Source: Sphingobacterium sp. UGAL515B_05
GTDB lineage: Bacteria > Bacteroidota > Bacteroidia > Sphingobacteriales > Sphingobacteriaceae
DNA length: 64,000 bases
Direction: 5' to 3'
NCBI RefSeq assembly: GCF_033097525.1
Contig: NZ_CP109907.1
Coordinates: 1,240,001-1,304,000 of the forward strand
Part shown: positions 45,055 to 53,926 of the stretch, one piece after another
How the letters are laid out: each line of letters opens with the position of its first letter
Numbering within the stretch: position 1 is the stretch's first letter
The notes under the pieces: generated by a model
What the model was told of the DNA's origin: nothing
Database searches by the model: none
Seen by the model: only the letters and a program-made list of their open reading frames with translations
Made by a program: the position numbers and the translations under genes

Positions 45055-48000
45055 TTAGAATCCAAAATTCAAACCGAATGCATATTGTTTCATCGTTGGA
45101 TACTTAGCTCCAGCTCCGATTTCTGGATCAGCTCCAGGGAATTTTGTAAACATCAATAGATTCTCACCAGAGAAGTATACGCGTAGATTACGTACATGCA
45201 GACGTTCGGTAAGCCTATTATTAAATGTATAACCGATTTGCAAATTCCTCAATTTAATGAAGTCTGCATCATAGAGGTAATAGTTGTTCGCTACGTTATT
45301 GATAGTTTCGCCGTTATATTTTAAGCGCGCATAAGATCCGGTCAGATTTGTACGGGAGTCGCTCGGATTAGCAGGATCATAAAAATAATGGTCATCTGCC
45401 ACACGTTTTGAAATTCCGTTTCCGTCACGAACAATGTTGTTGCTATAACCTTCATCATTCCAATAGTATTGCAATTTACCTTCACCAGACCACAGCATTT
45501 GCAGATCAAACCCTTTATAGGAAAATCCCAGATTAAATCCATAAATATATTTCGGAATATCGGAGGTTCCTGTGAAATCAAGATCGTTCTCATTGCCATA
45601 GATCTTATCTCCATTTAAATCTGCATAAAGAAAATCACCATAATAAAGTTGTTCTTTACCCAAAGTATTTACTGGAGAAAAACTATAACCAGCCGTTTTC
45701 ATATCCTGAGCCCATTTATAATCCGCTTCGGTACGGATCATACCATCCCGTGGTCCACCATTCGGGTTCACAGATCCATCACTAGAATAGTAACTACCAT
45801 CCCCTTTATAGCGCTGTCTTACATAAAACTCTCTATATGTATGTCCTTCCAAATTACGTTGGTTTGTACCAACAGCATTGGATACCTGTCCAATATTGGT
45901 ACTGTAGCTATTCGTACCATTGACATCATTCCAACCTCTTACCAACTGGCCTTTAAGTTTGGTCACCCGGCTTTTATTGTAAGCAAAATTACCACCGATA
46001 TTGTAGCTCACTTCACCTATTTTATCCTTCCAAGTCAGATTGAGTTCTATACCACTATTACGCATAGCCGCCGAGTTGACAATTGGAGCCGAAGTATTGC
46101 CGGTTGTTAGCGGCAATTGTTCAGGAACCAATATTCCGGAGGTTAGTTTGTTATAGTAATTCACCTCGACATAAGCCTTATTCTTGAAAGTAGAGAATTC
46201 AAGTCCCACCTCTTTATTTTCACTTTCTTCCCAAGCTAACATCCTATTTCCAAATTTGCTCCGTTCCAAACCACTCACTTGTGACCCGCCGTAGGAATAA
46301 CCTACATTTCCATAAAAAGCAAGTGCCGGGAAATAATTCTCACTGTTTGGATCCCCGTTATTTCGGTCATTCCCCAATTTACCCCAAGATCCGCGCAACT
46401 TAACGTTCTGAACATAAGGATCTAAACCTTTCATAAACGATTCTTTAGAAAGCAACCAGCCCAAACCTACAGAAGGAAAATAACCGACCTGTTTATCTTT
46501 TCCGAATTTGGAGGATGCATCTCGACGCAAATTGAATTCTACCAGATATTTTCCATCAAAGTCATAATTCACCCGTCCAAAGAAAGACCGCATACTGGTT
46601 TCATATTCGTTACCATCAATGCTATTCATTTCATTTGCTGTACTGATATTAGAAATTGTTGGATCGATAACTCCTCTTTTTGATGCAGAGAACGTGTACC
46701 ATTTGGTTTGGAACTCATTATGCCCCAATAATGCGCCTATATTATGCTTACCTATAGTTGTTTCATAACGGAGCACATTGTCAAAAGTCAACGTACGAAG
46801 ATTTTCATAGCTTTGAGAAAGCGTAAGATTAGCTGCCACACCGGCAGGGAAAACAATTGCACCAGTCGCAAAATTATACTTATCTACAGGAATACTGCTG
46901 CCGGTCTGCTCTCTGAAGCGTGTCAGATAGTTGAATTTGGTTTCAAAAGTTAATCCTTTAATAATTTTAACATTGGCAAAAATAGTGGAGTTAAAATTTG
47001 ATACTTTATCCATTCCCTGAGGTTCATATAGATACTGCATCAGATTGTTCAATTGAACGGACTCTTCAGCTGCTACCGCTCCTCCAAATTTCCCATCATA
47101 CATCGGATATACACCCGGGGTTGACTGCCTTAAGAAATTATACAGATTATCAACGTTTGCTTTTTTCCGATCTTCTGTTGATGCAAAAGTGTTTGTCCCA
47201 ATTGTTAAACGGTCTCCAATTTTAGTGCTCAGATTCGTTCTTAATTCATACTTTTTGGCGCCAGTGTTTTGCATAATACCTGGATTGTCCAAAATCCGTC
47301 CGGAAATCATATAATTGGTAGACTCCGATCCCCCAGTTGCGGATATATTATGACTCTGAAGCCAGCTCGAGTTATAGATCCAATCTGTCCAATCTGTATT
47401 TGGATAAGCAATATAATTTGGCAAACCCGAAGGAGCCATAACACCATTTGGATCCACATTTGCTTTTCGCCACTGCTCTATGGTAGATTCAGCATACTTA
47501 TTCGGTTTTCCCAGATTGAAGGTTCCTTCATTCATTAACTCCATGTGACGTACGTAATCCGACACAAACTCAGGTGTTCCCATCGGTTTGGTCTTGGAAA
47601 GAATTCCTGAATAAGTCAATTGAGTCTTTTGATTTGCCTTACCTTTTTTAGTTGTGATTAATATAACCCCGTTTGCCGCACGTGTACCATAGATTGAAGC
47701 AGAAGACGCATCTTTCAAAACAGAAATTGTTTCAATGTCATTTGGATTTACCGCATCCATTGTTCCAACAATTCCATCAATAACAACCAATGCTTCAGCA
47801 TTGTTCATTGTACCGATACCACGTACGCGAATAGTAGCGCCATCGGCGCCTGGTCGACCAGTCCCTTGTTTTACCTGTACACCAGCAGCAACACCACTTA
47901 ATGCCGTAGAAACATTTGTGACAGGTCTATTTTCAATTTGCTTTGCATCAATTGTACTGACAGACCCCAAAAGCTTTTCCTTTTTCTGCTTTCCGTACCC

Positions 48001-48327
48001 CACCACAACAACCTCATCAATTACCGAACTTGTACCGTCCATAGTTACATTGACGACACTACGCCCATTGACAACAACTTCTTGATTTTGATAACCGATG
48101 TAAGAAACTACGATAGTCGCATTGGAGCCAACAGACAATGAATAGGTACCATTAGCATTTGTAGAAGTAGAAACACTTCCGCCCTTTTCTCGAATCGTTA
48201 CACCCGATAAAGGTGCTCCCTGACTGTCTGTAATCCGCCCCGTAATTGAAATTTTCTGTTGTGCCATACCCGCACCCACAGTAAACATCATCATAGCAGA
48301 CAGTCCAACTTTGTAAAACTTTGCCAT
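45055..48327 (-). CDS. SusC/RagA-family TonB-dependent outer membrane transporter
   Basis: SusC-like proteins import oligosaccharides across the outer membrane with energy from TonB. The 1090-residue protein has a signal peptide (to about residue 22), an N-terminal carboxypeptidase-regulatory-like domain (about 25-110, GRITDSQGAPLSGVTIREKG), the TonB box region VVVGYGKQKKEKLLGSV and the plug with TIRVRGIGTMNNAEALVVID and GTRAANGVILITTKKGK. A long beta-barrel follows and ends in aromatic Phe. It is divergent from the hybrid sensor gene across 136 bases and heads an operon with susD, DUF2264 and GH88. The transported glycan is inferred to be uronate-containing from the enzymes. Confidence 0.97.
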   Translation of the reverse strand: MAKFYKVGLSAMMMFTVGAGMAQQKISITGRITDSQGAPLSGVTIREKGGSVSTSTNANGTYSLSVGSNATIVVSYIGYQNQEVVVNGRSVVNVTMDGTSSVIDEVVVVGYGKQKKEKLLGSVSTIDAKQIENRPVTNVSTALSGVAAGVQVKQGTGRPGADGATIRVRGIGTMNNAEALVVIDGIVGTMDAVNPNDIETISVLKDASSASIYGTRAANGVILITTKKGKANQKTQLTYSGILSKTKPMGTPEFVSDYVRHMELMNEGTFNLGKPNKYAESTIEQWRKANVDPNGVMAPSGLPNYIAYPNTDWTDWIYNSSWLQSHNISATGGSESTNYMISGRILDNPGIMQNTGAKKYELRTNLSTKIGDRLTIGTNTFASTEDRKKANVDNLYNFLRQSTPGVYPMYDGKFGGAVAAEESVQLNNLMQYLYEPQGMDKVSNFNSTIFANVKIIKGLTFETKFNYLTRFREQTGSSIPVDKYNFATGAIVFPAGVAANLTLSQSYENLRTLTFDNVLRYETTIGKHNIGALLGHNEFQTKWYTFSASKRGVIDPTISNISTANEMNSIDGNEYETSMRSFFGRVNYDFDGKYLVEFNLRRDASSKFGKDKQVGYFPSVGLGWLLSKESFMKGLDPYVQNVKLRGSWGKLGNDRNNGDPNSENYFPALAFYGNVGYSYGGSQVSGLERSKFGNRMLAWEESENKEVGLEFSTFKNKAYVEVNYYNKLTSGILVPEQLPLTTGNTSAPIVNSAAMRNSGIELNLTWKDKIGEVSYNIGGNFAYNKSRVTKLKGQLVRGWNDVNGTNSYSTNIGQVSNAVGTNQRNLEGHTYREFYVRQRYKGDGSYYSSDGSVNPNGGPRDGMIRTEADYKWAQDMKTAGYSFSPVNTLGKEQLYYGDFLYADLNGDKIYGNENDLDFTGTSDIPKYIYGFNLGFSYKGFDLQMLWSGEGKLQYYWNDEGYSNNIVRDGNGISKRVADDHYFYDPANPSDSRTNLTGSYARLKYNGETINNVANNYYLYDADFIKLRNLQIGYTFNNRLTERLHVRNLRVYFSGENLLMFTKFPGADPEIGAGAKYPTMKQYAFGLNFGF

Positions 48328-48424
48328 ACTTTAGGAAATTAGTTTTATAATAAAAATTGGTTGTTTAATAGGTCAAAGATGAGTTTATGAGCAAATTAAG
48401 AGGGGTGAAATTCATAAATATTTG

Positions 48425-48457
48425 GGGGTAAAATCTTAAATTTGACACAAATACCCC
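48425..48457. promoter_or_regulatory. -7 box TAAATTTG and GGGGTA/TACCCC dyad upstream of the hybrid sensor
   Basis: TAAATTTG (48437-48444) matches the -7 box on the plus strand, 20 bases before the ATG. It lies between GGGGTA (48425-48430) and TACCCC (48452-48457), which form an inverted repeat. TTTG at 48421-48424 is too close to be a regular -33 box. An operator covering the sensor promoter is possible. Confidence 0.4.
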
Positions 48458-48463
48458 ATAACC

Positions 48464-51400
48464 ATGAGCATACTACCTATTTTATCGCGACAATTTCTGC
48501 TGTTGATATCCATCATTTCCCTTTGTCATGCCCAGAATTTAAAATTTGAGACATTAAGCCAGGAGAACGTATTGGATAAACAGGCGGTATTAACAATTGC
48601 TCAGGATAAACAAGGTAAACTTTGGTTCGGCGGCGGAGCCAACCTTTTTGTATACGACTCCCAGAATATCACTAATATTCTCGTACAGGATACGGTATTT
48701 AAAAAGGTAGATTACATTAACAAGATTGCCATCAACGCAAACAATGACCTTTTTATTGCTACAGCAACGCAATTATTCATTTTCGATATCGACAAACGCA
48801 AAGCGGTATTTAAACAGGGAAAACCTTTTCAAGAAAAAATTGCTGTCGCCGACATTCAGTTCCTTTCAGACAAAATATTTCTGTGCACCGACAAAGGGCT
48901 CTATCAGGCTATCCCCACAGCGGGTACCTACAATCTCAAAAAACTCATTAACCAATCCCGGGTACAATCGATTATTCAGACAGGACCTGAAACCTATATC
49001 ATGGCGAGCATGGATGGCATAACGTCTTTTTCATTGAAAAATAATCAAATTTCTACGAACCAGAATCTTATAGCATCTCCCCTGCCTTTAAAAGAGCAGA
49101 TTTTCAGCACAATGTATCTTCATAAAAATATCCTGTGGGTTGGCACAAAATTGCATGGAATATTCCAATACAACTTCGTTGATAAAAAATGGAATAACCT
49201 AACAGAAACAAATAGTAATCTGCTCAGCAATAACATCCGGAAAATTGTCCCAACTAAACAAGGAGACCTACTGATTGGTACACTAAAAGGGCTCTCCATC
49301 TTTAATGGGGCACCACATTTCTTAAACTATAAACATAATACCTCCGTCAAAAACTCATTGAGTCAAAACTCCATCTATGATATTTTTATTGATCGACAAC
49401 AGATCACCTGGATAGGAACTTATTTTGGAGGAATCAATGCCATCTACCCCGATCTGATCCCCATACAGCATTATTCAACGCGTTCGCGTCCAGGTCTCAG
49501 CCTCAATAGCGATATCACTGGCAGTTTTGCAGAGTCAGAAAATGCGTTTTGGATTGGAACAGAAGAAGAAGGAATCAACAAAATTGACAAAAGAACAGAA
49601 ACGACCTCTCCTTTGTCTAAATTAACCCAGTCAAATCTGATCAAGGATCTATACGTTAGAGATAACAAAATTTATGCAGCACAGTATGGCGGTGGTTATT
49701 CCATTATCGATGCACAATCTGGAAACACACAACACTTTTACCTTGAAAAAGATCTCCTGAATCTCAAAAACAATATTTATAGCATTTACGTCGATCCCGT
49801 ACATCGCATTTACCTCGGAACCAATAAAGGGCTTTACATCGTCGATCCCGGAAAGCCTGCAGCATATAACGCTGCCTTAAAAACAGGTACAATTGATGAT
49901 ATCCAAGCCGATAATAAACAGCATACTTATTTTCTCAGCGGAGGTACACTTTTTCGCAAAAAACCGAATGAATCAAACATAAAACCATTAAAACAACTGG
50001 ACACATTGACGCTAGGTGGGTTTTATGTTCAGCCGAATGGGGACATCTGGCTGACATCCAAAGAATACTTATATCATTTTGACCAGCATGATCAATTAAC
50101 CAAGGTATCTCGCTTTCCAAACAACTCATTAGGCTGGCCCATCTTTGTGAACAATCAGGTATGGCTTACCAGTAAAAATGGACTAATATGCTATAATCCC
50201 AAAACAAAACATAGTTACCTCCTGAATCAATATGACGGTTTACCGGTCAAAAATCTACTTGGAGCCAAAGTCTTTGCCAGCCAAACGGGAACACTGTTCG
50301 TCACGACACTCAATGGTGTAGTTGCCCTAGATACCCGAAAAATAATCTTCAATCAGACTATACCCGAGGTACTCTTCCGAAATATCTTTCTCGAAGAGTC
50401 ACCATTGAACTACGGACGGCTTCAGAAAACAACAGATCCCAATAGCTATCAGCTCAAACTCCGACATGATGAAAACTTTGTTACGATTAATTTCTCAGGT
50501 TCTAATTTCATCAAACCACAAAAGAATAGATACCGATACAAGCTCGATGGTTTTGACAAGGATTGGGTTGAAACTAGTACTCCCTCAATACGCTATACCA
50601 ATATTCCGGTCGGAATGCATACTTTGACCATATTCGCCAGTAACAACGATGGCATTTGGAGCAGTATCCCCCTACGGATCAATATCGATATTAAACCTCC
50701 CTTTTGGAGAACCTGGTGGGCCTATCTGTTGTATGCGGGCTTGTTCACCTTGGGTGTACATTTTGTCATCAAGTTTGTTGTCGAACGTGAGATGTTGATC
50801 AATTCAGAACGGGAACAGGAAAAGAAAATAAAATTCTTCACACAGATATCGCACGAAATTCGCACACCGTTGACGTTGATTACAGCTCCATTAGACGAAA
50901 TTATCTCCGAAACGGCCAATCTGACTTCTACACAAAACAAAGTAAAACGGATAAAAAAGAATGCCAGTAAACTGCTTGGTGTAATCAACGAGTTGCTGGA
51001 CTTTAAAAAATTCGATGATAAACACTTTGTACTGAAGAAAACCGACATCTCTTTTAGGGAATACATAGAAGATACGTTCTACTTACTGAATGACCTTGCC
51101 AAAACAAAACATCTCAACTATTATATACGTCAGTTGGATGCAGTAGGATTACAATCCATCGATACCGTGCAATTTGATAAAGTGATGTTTAATCTACTGT
51201 CCAATGCTATCAAATACACACCAGATTATGGTACAGTTTACCTGGAGTTGATCGAAAGCGATGACTCGTTTTCCATAAACATAGTTGATAACGGCATTGG
51301 CATTGCTACAGACAATCAGTTTAAAATATTTGAAGAATACTATCGTGAAGAACAAGCTAATGATGCGATCGGCACAGGCATTGGATTGGCACTTACCAAA

Positions 51401-52339
51401 CAAATTGTACTGCAACACAAGGGAGACATTCGTTGTTTTTCACAGGACGATGAAAAAGGAAAATGGACGGTATTTACGGTAACCTTACCGAAACAAGCTG
51501 GCGAGAAAGTAGAACCGCAAGCAATAGGCCTCCTTGGAAAGGAAACAGAAGACATTAGCATATCCAGACCAGGCACATTCGACAGCTCCTTGCAACAGAC
51601 GATTTTAATTGTAGAAGACAATAAAGAATTATTAGCAACAGTTGTCAATCTGTTTCATGATACCTACACGATCATTACAGCAAACAATGGTGAAGAGGCT
51701 CTTTCCAAGGCATTGGAATATATCCCTGATCTGATTATTTCAGACCTCATGATGCCTTACATGGACGGTGCTCAATTGTGTCAGGCCATTAAAACAAATA
51801 TGGTAACAAGCCACATTCCATTCATTTTGCTGACGGCCATAACCGATAGCCATTCACAAACCTTAGCACTAGAACTGGGCGCCAATATCTATTTGACAAA
51901 ACCCTTCGACAATAAACAATTATTCCTGTCTGCTCAAAATCTCTTGGCTATCAGCCAGAAAAAAAGTAGAGAATTTCAGGTCAAAACAGCTTCATTCGAC
52001 AATGAACTTGATGCGCAATTTATCTCATCCCTAAATGAGTTGATCGAAGAAAATATTCAGTCAGATGGCTTTGATGTCAATTTTATAGCGCGAACAATGG
52101 GAATGAGCGCTCCAATTCTCTATCGTAAACTGAAGGCCATATCCAATTTATCACTCAATAATTATGTCAAAACGTATAGGTTAAACAAAGCAAGAGAATT
52201 ACTGACATCGACCATGAATATCAGTGAAGTTGCTTATGCAGTGGGCTTTTCTGACAGGAAATACTTCAGTAAGGAATTTAAAAAACAGTTTGGATACAAC
52301 CCATCGGAACAGATCGCGACGCCTAATCAAAGTAGCTAA
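48464..52339 (+). CDS. Hybrid two-component sensor/AraC regulator (HTCS)
   Basis: HTCS proteins sense an oligosaccharide in the periplasm and activate a SusCD locus. The 1291-residue protein has a signal peptide, a reg_prop beta-propeller (about 25-690), a Y_Y_Y domain and a membrane helix (about 750-775). It continues with HisKA (His797 in ISHEIRTPLTL), HATPase (NLLSNAIKYT, DNGIGI), a receiver with Asp1094 in LIISDLMMPYMDG, and an AraC HTH at the C-terminus (about 1185-1285). All essential residues are present. It is divergent from susC, the standard position for the regulator of that locus, and should bind near the 48328-48463 region. Confidence 0.97.
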   Translation: MSILPILSRQFLLLISIISLCHAQNLKFETLSQENVLDKQAVLTIAQDKQGKLWFGGGANLFVYDSQNITNILVQDTVFKKVDYINKIAINANNDLFIATATQLFIFDIDKRKAVFKQGKPFQEKIAVADIQFLSDKIFLCTDKGLYQAIPTAGTYNLKKLINQSRVQSIIQTGPETYIMASMDGITSFSLKNNQISTNQNLIASPLPLKEQIFSTMYLHKNILWVGTKLHGIFQYNFVDKKWNNLTETNSNLLSNNIRKIVPTKQGDLLIGTLKGLSIFNGAPHFLNYKHNTSVKNSLSQNSIYDIFIDRQQITWIGTYFGGINAIYPDLIPIQHYSTRSRPGLSLNSDITGSFAESENAFWIGTEEEGINKIDKRTETTSPLSKLTQSNLIKDLYVRDNKIYAAQYGGGYSIIDAQSGNTQHFYLEKDLLNLKNNIYSIYVDPVHRIYLGTNKGLYIVDPGKPAAYNAALKTGTIDDIQADNKQHTYFLSGGTLFRKKPNESNIKPLKQLDTLTLGGFYVQPNGDIWLTSKEYLYHFDQHDQLTKVSRFPNNSLGWPIFVNNQVWLTSKNGLICYNPKTKHSYLLNQYDGLPVKNLLGAKVFASQTGTLFVTTLNGVVALDTRKIIFNQTIPEVLFRNIFLEESPLNYGRLQKTTDPNSYQLKLRHDENFVTINFSGSNFIKPQKNRYRYKLDGFDKDWVETSTPSIRYTNIPVGMHTLTIFASNNDGIWSSIPLRINIDIKPPFWRTWWAYLLYAGLFTLGVHFVIKFVVEREMLINSEREQEKKIKFFTQISHEIRTPLTLITAPLDEIISETANLTSTQNKVKRIKKNASKLLGVINELLDFKKFDDKHFVLKKTDISFREYIEDTFYLLNDLAKTKHLNYYIRQLDAVGLQSIDTVQFDKVMFNLLSNAIKYTPDYGTVYLELIESDDSFSINIVDNGIGIATDNQFKIFEEYYREEQANDAIGTGIGLALTKQIVLQHKGDIRCFSQDDEKGKWTVFTVTLPKQAGEKVEPQAIGLLGKETEDISISRPGTFDSSLQQTILIVEDNKELLATVVNLFHDTYTIITANNGEEALSKALEYIPDLIISDLMMPYMDGAQLCQAIKTNMVTSHIPFILLTAITDSHSQTLALELGANIYLTKPFDNKQLFLSAQNLLAISQKKSREFQVKTASFDNELDAQFISSLNELIEENIQSDGFDVNFIARTMGMSAPILYRKLKAISNLSLNNYVKTYRLNKARELLTSTMNISEVAYAVGFSDRKYFSKEFKKQFGYNPSEQIATPNQSS

Positions 52340-52398
52340 ACCCTGCTATATCGAATTGTGGTCTCTATAAGACCCAATAAACTCCGTAAGCCCCAATG

Positions 52399-52433
52399 AA
52401 AAGACAGAGGTGGCTATGCCACCTCTGTCTTTT
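52399..52433. terminator. Bidirectional terminator after the hybrid sensor
   Basis: A perfect 16-bp stem (52399-52414 with 52418-52433) with a 3-base TAT loop has A-run and T-run ends and a GACAGAGGTGGC core. It is between the convergent sensor gene and second GH88 gene, about 60 bases after the sensor's stop. Confidence 0.87.
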
Positions 52434-52534
52434 AGTTTTAACAACGTTTTTAATCAAGTTTGAGTCTTACTTAAAACAAATCATTTTTTAAACGATCTGG
52501 TCCCGCTAAAATAAGCTTTTAACTATTGACAACC

Positions 52535-53782
52535 TTATTTAGCAATCTCTTTAATCATTGGTTCGCCCGCCAATAAGCGTTGGTATCGGACCAGGGCCTC
52601 CACATAATAGTAATCGGCATAGGTCAACGGCACATCGATTTCCGAATTTAACGGTAGCGCTCCAACGCTATGTTGTAAGATATAACCTCCATTTTGACCA
52701 TAAGGTGCCAGATAAGGGGCCTTGGACAGGTTTTTAAGAATCGTTTCTGCTTTTTCAAAATAATTTAGGGCTTCGCTTCCTTTTGTATATTGTGAGAGCT
52801 CTAACAAAGCTGATGCATATAGTGCCGCCGCAGACACATCTCGTAGATCCTTATTCGGATACATTTTATCTGACTGCGCAATTTTATCTTTATCAAAATC
52901 CCAGTAGGGAACCAGATCAGCAGGCAGATTCGGATTGTTTAAGATATATTTCGCGATTTGCTGGGCCTGCTTCAAAAAGTCTTTCTTCTTTGTCTCGCGA
53001 TACATCATGGTATAACCATACAGCGCCCATCCTTGTCCTCTTGACCATGCCGATTCATCAAATGCGCCTTGGTGGGTCTTTTTACCAATGGCCTTACCTG
53101 TGTTTTTATTATAATCGATTACATGGTATGAACTATAATCTTTTCTAAAGTGATTTTTCAAGGTTGTTTCAGCGTGCGATACCGCAATATCATAGAATTT
53201 CTTATCTCCAGTCATTTTAGACACCTGTGTCAAAAACTCCAGGTTCATCATATTATCGATTATAACCGGATACTGCCATGATCCGTGATCCCAAGAACGG
53301 ATCGTTTTGGTAGTTGGACTATAGCGAGATGCCAGGGAATTGGCGCCGGTGCTGAGTACTGGACCATACTTTTGGTTATCACCCGTGAGACGCAGTGCGT
53401 TTCCAAAACTACAGAATAACATAAACCCTAAATCATGTGTACCCTTGTTGTTCTTTTCTTTTTCTAGATAGGTCAATTTCTCGGTTGCTTTCTTTAATAG
53501 CCCTTCATCTTTGGTACCTTCATATAAATACAACAATGTTCCTGGATAAAACCCCGAGCACCACCAGCTCGACGAAGAAAATACCTCTTTGCCATTTTCG
53601 AAAGTTTTTGGAAATTTTTCTGCCGGAGTTTCGTTCGCCAGGACTTTGATTTGCTTCGCTGCAGCATCTAACTGCTGCTGAATAAACGCTTTGGATAGAT
53701 TCGGTTTTGCCGTTTGCGCCTGAAGGACAGTCGAAGTACCCAAAATGGCCAATAATAACACGGAAAGTTGTTTTAATTTCAT
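52535..53782 (-). CDS. Second GH88-family unsaturated glucuronyl hydrolase, secreted
   Basis: A 415-residue paralogue of the GH88 at 40450, with an ordinary signal peptide (cleavage about residue 22) instead of a lipobox, so it should be soluble in the periplasm. Asp117 in THDLGF and Asp176 in IIDNMMNLE are the catalytic pair. AFDESAWSRGQGWALYGY and the TYADYYYVEALVRY end match the first copy over its whole length. The different anchoring and the separate transcription unit suggest different substrates or locations. It is convergent with the sensor gene; upstream, a 144-base gap leads to the GH95-like gene. Confidence 0.93.
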   Translation of the reverse strand: MKLKQLSVLLLAILGTSTVLQAQTAKPNLSKAFIQQQLDAAAKQIKVLANETPAEKFPKTFENGKEVFSSSSWWCSGFYPGTLLYLYEGTKDEGLLKKATEKLTYLEKEKNNKGTHDLGFMLFCSFGNALRLTGDNQKYGPVLSTGANSLASRYSPTTKTIRSWDHGSWQYPVIIDNMMNLEFLTQVSKMTGDKKFYDIAVSHAETTLKNHFRKDYSSYHVIDYNKNTGKAIGKKTHQGAFDESAWSRGQGWALYGYTMMYRETKKKDFLKQAQQIAKYILNNPNLPADLVPYWDFDKDKIAQSDKMYPNKDLRDVSAAALYASALLELSQYTKGSEALNYFEKAETILKNLSKAPYLAPYGQNGGYILQHSVGALPLNSEIDVPLTYADYYYVEALVRYQRLLAGEPMIKEIAK

Positions 53783-53812
53783 TATTTTCTAGTCTTTTAT
53801 TTTTATTTGGTC

Positions 53813-53826
53813 AGCGCATTAGCGCT
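53813..53826 (-). promoter_or_regulatory. Small GC-rich hairpin upstream of the second GH88
   Basis: AGCGC-ATTA-GCGCT is a perfect 5-bp stem with a 4-base loop, about 31 bases upstream of the GH88 start on the minus strand. It could affect translation or mark a processing site. It is not followed by a T-run. Confidence 0.3.
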
Positions 53827-53926
53827 TTAATTCTATACCTAAATAATCCGCTCTTTTTCTTTATTTCAATTGATCGAGGAATATTAAGCAATTGACCTCA
53901 CCGTAGTTTCTTTAACTTACCTTTTA

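Noticed and set aside
45649..46110. 153-residue frame antisense to susC
   Set aside because: Long frames opposite a large beta-barrel gene are common by chance; the composition is not protein-like and no start signal is seen.
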